The notes under the pieces: model-generated
Told to the model about the DNA's origin: nothing
Databases searched by the model: none
The model's input: only the letters and a program-made list of their open reading frames with translations
Translations under genes and position numbers: made by a program
From: Nissolia schottii
Lineage: Eukaryota; Streptophyta; Magnoliopsida; Fabales; Fabaceae
Reading direction: 5' to 3'
Assembly (NCBI GenBank): GCA_003254905.1
Contig: QANU01058179.1
Location: forward strand, 695,074-759,073
Length of the DNA: 64,000 nucleotides
Shown: positions 37,900 to 49,434 of the stretch, piece by piece
Numbering within the stretch: position 1 is the stretch's first letter
Layout: every line of letters begins with the position of its first letter

Positions 37900-40335
37900 T
37901 TAGAAAAGGAAAAATGATTTGATTGATGTTTTTGTGGTACTGATGCTCTAGAGCACATTCTATAACATACTTAGATCCTACGCTTCTCCACTAGGCAGGT
38001 GCAATTAATATGGCCAGGTTTGCCGTAAGGTGTAACAAAACCACCACCGGTTTATATATGGTCACTTCTCTCCCAACATGTTTTCATGAAGATTTTGAAA
38101 AGGGTAGGGACATATTGGACAGTATCAGAATACATATAGAAGATGATGACCGTGGCTTTTCATTTTAGGAGGAACTGAATAAAGAGTTTCACAAGCAAAA
38201 ACCATTTTGAGCACAAGAGCCAAGAGGTAATAATAAACAAGTGGCAGTAGTACTTAGTGTGATGGTTTCCCATAAGTTAAGAATCGCTCATTTGTTGTTT
38301 AAAAGCGGAGCTTGTTGGCTAAATTATTTGCTAGCACACAAAGGTGTCCCCTTATTAGACCAGCCTGATTTCCACTAATTTGAGGATAACTTAAAAGCTT
38401 TCAATTATTTTCACAAGCTCGCTCCACTTCCATTAAGCACCCCTCTTTTTTGTTTGCAACGTAAAGTGAGTCACTTGCTCACGTAAAAGCCACCATTAAG
38501 CTTCATATAATTCAAATTCGTCAACCTTTTTTTTCTTCTTTCTTTTATTGGCAATTCAGTTCTGAGGACTTTGATTGGTGAGTAGTAGTGACAAGTTTAA
38601 TTATTTGGACCTCTGAATACCATACAAGAACAGAACCACCTCCTTGCTTTCCCTCTTTATTTTCCATGCCAATGAAAAGAAAAATGTATAGAATGATACT
38701 GCGAAATTTTATCCAACACCCATCCATTTGTACTTTTGAGTGGCAAGTTTTCCTTGTATAAATTATTACAGGTATAATAATTAGGCACCTTCCATTTATT
38801 TAGATGACAGAATATTTGTACCTGGGATATAGCAAATTAGTCTCACCACACCAAACTAACTTTAATACCCTGGCTTTGTATTGGAATAATTCCTTCCTAC
38901 AGCATGTACATTGTACTTATAGGATAAGCAGCATAATATATATAGTGTAATGACATCTGATAAGGCTGCTAATATATTATCTGTTATACTAGTAGTACCT
39001 ACCTCATCTAATATCAATGGTGGTGGCTATAGTGATCAGGAGCTTCCATATATGTTCTATATATTCCTTGGTTCTAAGCCCACCACCTTGCCAACTTGTG
39101 GACATGATGGGACCTTCCAGACGAAAGCTACTAAAGTTGATGACCTGTAGCAGTTTCATTCTTGCCTCTCACACATGCAAAATTTAGTGCCATCTTTTCA
39201 GTTTTTCTTCCTAGACATGAATTGCAGAATCCCCATTATAGTTGTGGAGAACTGACAGCGCCCCCTTCAGATACCCGACTCTAAGATACGCTATATATTT
39301 TCATTCTTTAGCTTTGGGCCCCGGCGTTTCTCTTAGCTTGAGTGTTCTATTACACATAATATGGAGAAATATTTGAAGTATAAAATAAGGATTTAATTGT
39401 AATACATTAGTTTTACATTGCCATTTAATTATATACACATACTAAAATATATAATTAATAACACCAATTAATTTAAAAGTCATCTATATAAAATAAATAA
39501 ATTGATTAGATGATTGTGTAAAAATCTTTACACTATCAGTGCATTAAAATTAAAATTTTAAAATAATATGAAAAATGCTAAATTTTTTTAAATATTTAAC
39601 ATAATTATCCTCCTAAAAACTCTATGAATGACACTTAAAAATAATATTATCTTTTTTTTCTTAGATTTTCCTAAAATTGTCAAGTATTTTCATAAGATTG
39701 TAACAAAATAATTAAACTAAATTATTGGAATGCTCTAGCATCACTGAAATAATATTAGGTAACATATTTAAATATAAAGTTAATGTAAAGAATAAAGAAT
39801 ATATAGGTATGCAAATCTATTTATAAAATATAAAAGTTAATGTACATGATATCATTGACACATGTCACAATAGTTTTTTTACCATTGCCACGTCAACATA
39901 TTTCAGACAAGTTGTCAATATCAATATAGTATCTCTTTATCTTCGTGGTCATGTCCTAAATCAAGTGGCTTTATATGTTTTGCCACCATTTCAATTGATT
40001 GTCACCAATAGTTACGTAGAATATTTCAACAAAATGAATATTAGTCATTGTTTTTTTATTAAAAATAATTATCAACTACTAATTCATGCCAATATTTAAG
40101 GTTATTAAATTTAAGAGTTAAATAAATTTGTGGAGCCTTAATAAAATTTGTGAGTTTAACAATTATTAAAAAGGTATTTAAAAAATATAGTATGGTGTAA
40201 AAATATAATTTAATAAAACCTAAAATTCATAACTAAGCATCTCAACTCCAACAATCTAAAATTAAAATACTAATTATAACATAAATTAATATTACAATCA
40301 GCAATCTACACTAGTTATCATCCCTAAGTTGGATG
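37900..40335. other. Upstream region of PHO1 and AT-rich spacer
   Basis: No coding gene recognised. The part next to 37.9 kb should hold PHO1 promoter sequence. At 39375-39550 there are phrases (GGATTTAATTGTAATACATT and TTTACACTATCAGTGCATTA) resembling a decayed copy of the MITE family found in PHO1 intron 11. Confidence 0.4.
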
Positions 40336-40339
40336 TGTC

Positions 40340-42452
40340 TCTACTACTCACGAGATGCTAGGATCCCCATGTTTGGATTCCTTCCCTCTGTGTCTTTAAA
40401 CAAGAAAATGAGCATGAGTTCCCGAAGGATACTATAGAAGGGACAACGGCCAGCATTTTCATTGCCATTACAACTATGTCAACAACACAATCCATTTGAC
40501 TAGGTTTCTTCAACGGTGTAGCATAAGACATAGGATTTTCCAGAGAAGAACTCAATGGTATCAACATGAGTTCTTCTTCCTTCTTCTCCTCTAATGGTTC
40601 TTAAGAATATATGACTCTTTTATGGATTTTTCTATCAATGGATTTGTGGCCAGCTCGATTTCATGTGGAATTTCCTCATTTTCATTAGAACTTTCTTCCT
40701 TGGTCAGACTTGTGCCATACAACTCTTTACCCTTGTTTCTATACCACGCGTCAATGATTCCGATGTTAGTCTCCCAATAGATGATCAAGTTCTCAAGTGA
40801 CATTGGCAAACCTTACAACTCCCCTCTTCATGGTAAGCTCCACAATCTTCACTAGCCACACAATTAAAAACAAGATGACCACCTCCACGGTGACAAATAC
40901 ATTTAGGGCCATATTTGCTTTCATAATCCATCATAAGTATCTCTTGCAATCACTGACAGAACAAGTGAAGGTAATAGAGGAATGGAAAAAAATAATAAGA
41001 CAAAATCAAAATAAAGCAATAAACTTTCAACTCTTAGGAAAAATCGATAAATAAAGCAATAAAATTTGTCCCCCTACAACGACGCCAAAAGCTTGCTACG
41101 ATCTTTTCACAACACATATACCATGTCATATAATAATAAAATCGAGTATAATACATTGAGGCTGTCGATTCCCATGAGGATAAATTAATTGCGCAAATTA
41201 ATCGATAATTCTGAGTATTGATAGAGAATGTTGTTTGTTGAACGAATAACAACCAAAATAATTAATAATTATAAAGACAATGAAAAAGGATTGATTCATA
41301 TGATAAAGGGGGTAGGGTACTTGATTTCACCTACACTAGTTTTACCAATTCTAATCTCAGTTATTCAGCTCTTTGTTTGACTTAGTTAACAACCAAAAAT
41401 CCTTTTTTAATCAATAACCTCTCTTGATAGTTAGTGACTTTCTTTTAACCTTATCGATTAACTAATCTCTTAACACGAACAAGCTAGACCAAAGCATTAG
41501 CGTTTTATGATTTCTCTAACACGATTACACAACCCGCACAAATTATCTCTAATTATAGCTAGCTTGTGGTTAATTCCTCACTACACTCTTATATTCCTTC
41601 TCTCAAATTGCATACAAGACTCGGGTTCATATGATTGATGATCAGGCAACCAAAGAATTAAGCATAGAATAATTAATTTAAACAACAACCAAATAAATAC
41701 TGAATAACCTCAAATTAAAATTAGATACCCAACATAAGATACATCATGACCCTAACCTAAAAAGGATTAGTTCATCCTTGAATTAGAAAACAACATAAGA
41801 TGATAAAGATATAGAGAAGAACAATACATTAGAATGAGGAACAAGGAATGATGATGCTCCTTGATCCCTTTCGTAACTCTCAAATCCTCTCCCTAAACTC
41901 TATTCTAAGTGATTTCTAGCTCCTGATGATGATTTTTCTTTGCTTCTCTCGTCCCCTTTTATAACCTCAATCCTAAGGCAGTAGCTGTATCTAATTCTCG
42001 TCAGATTCCACATCGAGCTTGCACAGTTACCACCCTAGCGCTCGAGCGCTACATTAAAACATATGTTGATACACATTTTGATTCCGCGTATAAGTTCACG
42101 TCTGAGCTTGAAATATTGTCATCCTGGCGCTCAAGCTCTGACCACCACTGGAATTTTATCAACCGAGCACCAGATGTAGCGCTCGGTCTCTAACTTTTTT
42201 TGAGTAGACTTTTGAACACTAGAACTTCAGTAATTAAGCGCTCCACACTTCTCCTAGGAATCTCAGGACTTGAAAAACCATGAACAACCCTACAATGGAT
42301 GCCTAAAATGCATGATTTTTGTTTAGCCTAAAAAGAAACCAATTTATTTAAGAATGCACTAAATATGATGCTAAAATGCCTAGAAAATGATGAGTTAGTC
42401 TAAAAGAGATATAAAAGGACAACCAAAGATAAGTCTCATGGGAGAGTTATCA
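40340..42452 (-). mobile_element. Fossil LTR retrotransposon fragment, Athila-like Ty3/gypsy
   Basis: Reading on the minus strand, an LTR runs from TGATAACTCTCC (about 42452) to a GTAGCA end near 41094, about 1.36 kb. It is followed by TTTTGGCGTCGTTGTAGGGG (about 41090-41071), which matches the style of the Asp-tRNA-type primer site TGGCGCCGTTG of Athila-like elements. About 0.7 kb of internal sequence follows to near 40340, with weak remnants of open frame. No pol or second LTR is seen, so the copy is truncated and broken. The lineage is inferred from the primer site only. Confidence 0.62.
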
Positions 42453-44500
42453 GTGGGATACCTACAAAGCTATTTTGATATTTAAGTCAGTATATGAGTT
42501 ATAAGGTATAGTAATATGTTAAAAACATACCTGAAGCATGATCTGGACTGTGCTTACATACTTGTGAGCATGTTTCTTATTCATGTCGTCGTGAATTCAG
42601 TTTTTTTACGAGACCCAATCATGAGGTTAATAACTTGGGTATATGAGTGTAACCGTCATATTGAGTAATTAGGGTAGCAGACAGTAATGTCTTTAACGAG
42701 CCGCCTTGGGAGAGCTTTCCTTGGGCATATTAAGTCCACTAAAGTTGGGTTATCTACCTATGAGTCTGACACGTTATCCCAAATTTGGATATGGGCTTAT
42801 ATCTCGAGTTCGAAATCGGCCCATACTGATACAATACGTCTTAAATAATGAATAAAATGGGCAGATGAATTATCAGTTTTACATACGGATTCTAATCCCC
42901 TTTCCACCATTATGTACGGTTGATTTCTCATAAAATAATTTCTTTATTCCGAGGACAGACTTAATCCAAGCATGGATGTATAGAAAGTGTTAGTGGAAAA
43001 TTCTCAGAATACGATTCTCTCGATTATGGTTCAATAAATTTGAAATTCTCTGGAAAAATTTTATACGAAGGAATAATGTTGAATTATAATACAAATTTTT
43101 ACATATCCTCCTTTTTCATATGGATAGGAATTGAAGTAAAGTAGTCGTCATTTCATTGTCTACCTTGCACACATGCATGGTGATGATTCAGTACTTGGGG
43201 CATATACTCCTTTCATGAATACTGCAAAGGATCTAACATTTATGTCTTAAATTTGCATAACACATTATTTGTCGCCATGAAGTTTTGTAGCTAGTATATG
43301 CCTTCTTTGCAACATGCAATGTATTTGTTAAGGTCCAATACTGAGTCTAAGATGTATTTCATGAGACATCATAAATTCATGTACACATGATTGGGACATA
43401 AATACACACCTACACATGAGATAAAATAGGCTTCATGATGATTTAGGTCACAATTATAAAAAGAATCCAATGAACAGAATATGGACCACCCACTTAGAAT
43501 ATATAGGCATAAGCCATATATCGCCTTATATTATACATACATTGACTTGGATGTTGGAGTGATTTTGCAAATATCACCTTCGCCTGATTCAATAACATCT
43601 TTGTTGTCTCTCGTGTTCATCCCCCTCAATGATTCTCAGATCATACTGATGTTAAAGTAACAAGTTATATTTCGAATAGTACAAATTGCTTTTTAACAAT
43701 ATTATATATAATACTTATGGTTCAAATAATTAATGCCTAACAGGAGGTTCTGATTCCTCTAGAGATGTTAGAAACCACTGAATTCTAGAAAGATTACATA
43801 AATGGACAGGTTGATGTTGTCGTATAATGCGAAATATATGTAAATGCCTAACGAGAGGTTCTGATTTCTCCAGAGATGTCAAACGAAATTTTAAGTCTCG
43901 TTATTTTTACATATTAAAAATAGTCATGGTTACTTAAATAAATAAATAAATATTATAAAATATAAAAATAAATATTATCAAAAAATATTTTTTACATGTC
44001 ATATGCATGTAAGTCTAATATTGTCATAAAATAGATAAATAATTATTGTTATTAAATATTTTTGTTTATCCGTATACGTATTTAATATTATTCATTTTTT
44101 GTGTTTGATAATATTTATTTTTTTGTTTGAGTGACAGGTAAATAACTATTTTTAAGGTACATAAATAATATTTTTTTGGGTAATATTAGTAATATATGTC
44201 TGGCAATTAGCTTAAACCAATCCTCTCCGCCCATTAAAGCATACCATAGGCCAATAAAGCTTATATTTATCATATGATAAAAGCTAGTTACGTGAGCACA
44301 TGGTCTCAGATCGTAATTCATTTATATACATGTAAGGGTTTTGGATTCTAGTGACGTTTATAGAATCAAAATCTATATGACAATTCCACAAAGTTAGAGA
44401 TATAAATAAAACAAAATGTTCTATAGATTCTATTGATTTCAACCAAATAATACTGTTCAACGTGCAAAGAGACTTGGAAACAATAGAGGAATATATATGG
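42453..44500. other. Unassigned repeat-like DNA
   Basis: No gene. A phrase of about 45 bases, beginning AATGCCTAACAGGAGGTTCT at about 43731 and AATGCCTAACGAGAGGTTCT at about 43843, is repeated directly about 112 bases apart. The segment 42530-42850 is less AT-rich and may be LTR-derived, but I found no primer site or paired end. Confidence 0.4.
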
Positions 44501-44509
44501 AAGTTTTGA

Positions 44510-45390
44510 TCTTATCATAAAAGAAATGAGAGTAATGTCCAATTGAAAAACGTGTAACGTACAATTAACTAAATAAAATGGAATCTGTGCCGCATTAAAT
44601 AGTAAAAAATAACTATTACACACTCTCTCTTGCTCCTCACTCACACTCTAAAAACGTGTACTCGCTCTCTTTCATACACATATTTCAACACAAATACACA
44701 CATTTCACAAAATAGAAATACAAACATTATCAAACACAGAAATAAGACAAAATTAGAGTAGCATCCAGATAAATAACGAAAGATAATTGTCACACACTCT
44801 CCTACTCTCAGACACAAACTTTAGAGGAACGGAAAAACAAACTTTGGTACTCACATACAAAAATCTTTTAATAATAAAAAACAAAGGAGAAGACGGAAAC
44901 GAAAACGAAAACGAAGAAGAAAAAAAAACTTTGGTACTTACATATATAAACTTTTGAACAAACAGATACAAATTTTTGTACTCACATATACAAACTTTTG
45001 AACAAGCAGAAAAAGAATAAAACGGAAATGAAAACAAAAACTTTGGGATACAAAATGTCTCGTGAAGTAGAAAACGAAAACGAAACAAAGAAGATGGCGG
45101 AAACAAAGAAGAAGATAATGGAAAAGAAGAACGAACTGGAGGTTGGAGATGAAAAAAATAAAAGGGAAATGCTATGTTTAGGGTTTACATATGGAAGAAA
45201 AGAGATGAAAATGGAGGTTGCAAATTGAAAACATGAGAGAAAATGAAGGAAAAGTGGGGAAGAAAAGAGAAAAAGTAAGGAAGAAAAAAATTAGAAGAAA
45301 ATGTGAGAGAGAGTGGGAGAGAGAAGAGATAAAATGAATTTTAAATGCAATTGAATGTGGTATGCTACATTTCAATTGTATACAAAGTAT
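44510..45390 (+). repeat. Dispersed repeat, copy A (paired with 59.1-59.9 kb)
   Basis: Features shared with the inverted copy at 59075-59890 include an AAAAAATAACT tract after a GCATTAAAT/ACATTGAAT phrase, a CTCTCTT-CTCAC-CTAAAACG-GT-CTC series, and a GTGAGAGAGAGTGGGAGAG-like right part. The middle is low-complexity purine-rich (AAACGAAAACGAAAACGAAG at about 44902-44921). It is probably a non-autonomous element family; ends are not defined. Confidence 0.4.
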
Positions 45391-45399
45391 TATTCTTAT

Positions 45400-46370
45400 C
45401 ATAAACTAAAAAGATGGCCATGTTGATTAATTAATTGTGATAGTAGTTTGATAAAAATGATAGTTAAAAATGAAAGGTCAAGACGATATATTTTTTTTTA
45501 TGTTTTGACATATATGACAATAAGTTCAACTCAATAATATAAAACTTAACTCAGTGATTAACTCGACCAAAAGTACTAGGTCATTGAGACATTAGTTGAA
45601 GCGACCAATGTACCATTTAATAACATTTTATTGGGATAATAGTTTACAAAACATGATATTAAATTGAAAGTTTATATCTTATAGATCATGCTCATAAAAT
45701 TTCATATCAATCTAAAATCGTCTTATATCCTTTTTAAATACATCACAATCAACGTAATGCATATGTTTTAAAATCTCAAAAAATAATATTTATTTGATTA
45801 CAATATGATTTATGTTTATTATTTTTTAATTTTTAAAAAATGGTTTACATGGTTGGTAATTGTAATTCAACAATGATGTACTTATGTCAATAGTTACGTG
45901 AAAGACATCCAAAAGAGGGGTGCCGCCTTCTTCCCTTCCTAGGTTGCAGTGACCCCTTTTCCTTTTTCTCCCTTACTCCTCCTGCCTTTCCCTGTCCATC
46001 ATGCCCCTAGTAGCCATCCCCTATCCTAGGTTGTGGTGGCTACCCAAGTTACCTCCCTAGTCCCTTTCCCTTACACTCAGCCCCTTTCATGGCTAGTGTC
46101 TGGTCTGTGTAGATCCATATCTCTCCCTTGTGCGTTGTTGTGGAGGAGTTTTTGTTTGTATTGGTTTCATTTCATATCTAGCTATCAAAGGTTCACACCT
46201 TGTCGTTGCTACACGTTTCCTACCGCATGTTTGATTGCAATAGGTCTTCGTAGTGGTGTTGATTGTGAGCGTGGGTATCGTGGTCCTTTTCCCCTAAAAT
46301 GGCATCATAGTGCGGTGTTGTGGTTTCAAGTTAGAACATCGAGGCGGTGGATATGGGAAGGGAGTTGATG
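45400..46370. other. Intergenic DNA, no gene seen
   Basis: AT-rich up to about 45890, then a CT-rich, more GC-rich stretch to 46370 with a 111-codon open frame (46033-46368) lacking any recognised domain. The second part may belong to the LTR fossil that begins near 46373. Confidence 0.35.
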
Positions 46371-46372
46371 GC

Positions 46373-46812
46373 TATAACAGCCCAAAGTCCCAAATCCTGT
46401 TGCAAGGGCCCAAGTTGGTTTTAGAGAGGCACTGTAACGCGTCTAGCGCGCTCTATCGCGTCGGAAGCAATGAGGTGTTATAGCATCCCTAACGCGCTCC
46501 AACACGCCGCTGCTGATTAGCAACCCTAATCCATACCCCTTGGGCCAAAGGAGGGCCTGACCCGCCCTTTTGGCCACATCTTCGCCTATAAATGGAGGTC
46601 TCCTCTCTCCCTTTAAACTCGCTCAGAGCTTCAGACTCCTCTCCTCTCTAGTGCGAAGTTCTCACTCAATTTCTTCTCTCTTTTTGTGAAGACGTGACGT
46701 TTTTACCTAGGGTAGGTAGCCAATCCTTTTAAGGATGGCCTAGGATAGTAGGCCCCAATGCCACTACTTTGGTAGTGGAAGCCTTGTGCTGGTCCACGAT
46801 CGCCGTGGTATA
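46373..46812 (+). mobile_element. Fossil LTR piece related to the 22.2-24.2 kb LTR
   Basis: It contains a promoter-like GCCTATAAATGGAG (about 46583) and then GGCCTAGGATAGTAGGCCCC near 46736, closely like GGCTTAGAGTAGTAGGCCCC near 22525, each followed by CCAC...TAGTAG and GGTCCACGA or AGTCCACGA. The likeness stops at about 46812, where different sequence begins. It is a truncated LTR of a Ty3/gypsy-like family, old and broken. Confidence 0.6.
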
Positions 46813-46819
46813 CATGAAC

Positions 46820-47709
46820 GTTATTCTTGACTCACCCTATTTTTCGAAGGAGTGGTATGAACCCCTTGTCTTTCTGACTCAAATAACTCCATCCTATGTT
46901 GTTGTTCATGCACCGAATTGCATAGGTCCTGAAAGACCTCCATCGCGTGCATTGGGTCTGCTTCTCGCTGCACGTTTAGAGAAACAAGGTGAGGCAGTAC
47001 CCGAAGTCTTTGATCAGGACGCCTAGGTGGTGCCCTTTAAGGTTTTGTTCCATAATCCGTAGCAATGAGTCCATAAGGTGGGGTAAGATGTCGGCTTCCT
47101 TGGAACCTGGAACAGTGGGTGATTGAATTCATCATCTTGCTTTTTGAGATTGAAAAGATAGGGAAATGAATTAACTATCTTCAGAATAATATCCTATCGT
47201 TCCCACAAACAGGGCCAATGTTATAGAAGTATCCAAGATAGGTCTGTAACTTGAACCTCGGACGTAGTCCAAGAACTTGAGAGATGATGAATACATTTGT
47301 TGTTGTTGAGAGTGTTGGCGATGGAGAACTTGAGCGACGATAGTGGTATCTGCAAAAGACACTCTGACACCCAAGTAAGTGTATTTCTTATGTATAAGGT
47401 AATAATATGGATAGATTACTCGTACCTGAGCATAATGGTTGTTATTCTTTATATACTCTATCATGGTTATGGCCGTTGTGGTCGTTAGGTAGCCTTTATT
47501 AAGCCTTTGTAATGATTGAGATGAGCTTAATTAGGCTGATTAAAGTCTCAACAATGCCCATAAAGTATAAGGTCTTTATACATAAATATGTTGGCGAGCA
47601 CTTATTATCATTCTTAACAGTTATGGTTCTCCAACTAGTCAATCTGAGATGTGATGAGGGATGAACCGACTTGTCGATGTCTCGAGTCTCCACTCATCTC
47701 AGCCTTAAC
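46820..47709 (-). mobile_element. Fossil Ty3/gypsy Tat/Ogre-like fragment: LTR plus start of gag
   Basis: On the minus strand the LTR runs from about 47709 to 47218 (plus-strand ends TGTTATAGAAG and CTTAACA). The start of a gag-like region with a DPMHAMEVFQDL-type string follows near 46950. The layout repeats that at 5.1-7.0 kb (NPMQAIEALQDL and LTR edge TGTTACAAAAG). It is a short, broken fragment joined at its left to another LTR fossil. Confidence 0.62.
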
Positions 47710-49434
47710 ATTTGTATTTCATTAATAATTAGTATTCACTCTACATTCTAATTTAATCAATAAAAGAACCCAAAGAAAATAAGGTGAATGCTTATATGCA
47801 CCTTATAAGTTTGGTTTGCCATGTACTTTATATCCTATGGTAGTCCATTTGCACTTAGTTACACTTTTAAAATGTAGTTAAATACATTTCAAAAGCATAG
47901 ATAAATCCATTTTCAATTTTGCCCCATCCTTAATATCTTTCCAGCAACCACCCCACCGCCTGCTGCAACTGCCCTCCTTTTGCCGCGAAAAAATATAGCA
48001 CTCCCAAGTTCAAAAATACCATCATAGATCTGTTGTAATCTCTTCTTTATTGTAATTAAGAATGTTGAATACTCTCAAAATAAGGAGGAGTAGTAAAGAT
48101 GTATCATCCAAAGTTTTACAACATCCCAAAACAACTAAGGCAAAGCCATCAAAAGCATACATGTAGCTACGACAAGATCCAAATCATATGACCAACCAAA
48201 AGATTCCCAACGATAAGCTTCTACCTCAAGCCACAACAATAAAAAAAATTAAATTAAATTAAATGGACATGGCACTTGATTCATTCATGAACCAAAGAGA
48301 AAAAAAAAAATGGTACTTGATTTTTCCTGTAAACTATGACAAGATTCAAACAAAAAAGAAAACTAAGATGAGATTTGCAAATCGATGGGCCTGAGAGCTC
48401 GCAGTTATAGATTTGGGCAGAATGCTGTTCGATGGTGATGGTGATGGTGGCGGTTGCGTTAGCAGTGGCGTTGGGAGGTGCAAGGTGAAGAGGTTCACAG
48501 ATCTTCGTGTGGAAAAGGGTGGATGAGCGTCTCAGATATACGTCGTTCACAGTGATGGCGATGGTTGCACCGTGGTCGGGAGGGAGCGACAATGGAGGTG
48601 AGTGGCTGGGAGTTGATGAGGAAAGTGGGAACAATTGACCGGAGAAAGGGAAGAGGTGGAGAAGAGAAGTTGGGGACCAAGGGACAGATGGTGAATGGTT
48701 GGAGGAGGGGAGAAGAGACGAACGACCTACATTTTTTATAACAAGCAAGGATCATTTAAGTCTTTGCCTTGCAAAATGTATTAGAAATGTCAAGTTTCAT
48801 GGTTGAGCAAAGAAAAATAATAAAATAAGATTAGATAGAAATATTCAGAGAGCAAGAAATATAATTAATATTATAGAATAGATGAATATTGTGTTGTATC
48901 TTATTACATAGAGATGTTTCATTTACAGACTAAGAAGAGAATCAAGGCATAATGAAAGTAAATTAATCTATAATAAATTAAATCAAATAAGATCAATCTA
49001 AGATATAGAATATATTTATTTTTATTAGATGTGCTAATTCATGTGCTTTGAGGGCTAAGGCTGTAGGTTGATTAGCTCACTGTTAAACAGCCCCAATTCA
49101 TGCTAAAGAACATATAAATGGATACAAAATCATTGTCTCGTGCACCTTTTTAGACTTATATGAGAAGTGATGACGATAATATTTGGAATAATATCACTGC
49201 TGAATATAAATTTGGAATGATCACTTGAAATGTGATTTCTCATACCAAATGGCCTTGGCGCAATTTGTACCTGATCCGATCCTCCATGCAAATTCACATT
49301 TTCCCTCCGAAACAAGAGAAGTAAGAGAAAGAAAACCAAGAATATTATTCATCTTGTCCAGATATAAAATTCTAGAAAGGTCAAAAAAATAATGAGGGAA
49401 CTGGAGGTGGACAAATAGTTCTTGAGAAGTTAAT
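47710..49434. other. Spacer downstream of PEPC
   Basis: Contains the 3' flank of the PEPC gene (minus strand, ending at 49435). A 155-codon open frame at 48281-48748 on the minus strand is rich in Ser, Pro and His, has no recognised domain and overlaps simple GATGGTGATGGTGATGGTGG sequence (about 48432-48451), so I do not call it a gene. The rest is AT-rich. Confidence 0.45.

Noticed and set aside
46033-46368. 111-codon open frame on the plus strand
   Set aside because: No domain recognised; it lies next to an LTR fossil in CT-rich DNA and could be chance.
48281-48748. 155-codon open frame rich in Ser, Pro and His
   Set aside because: No recognisable domain, composition driven by simple GATGGT-type repeats, and no supporting start context or homologue known to me.
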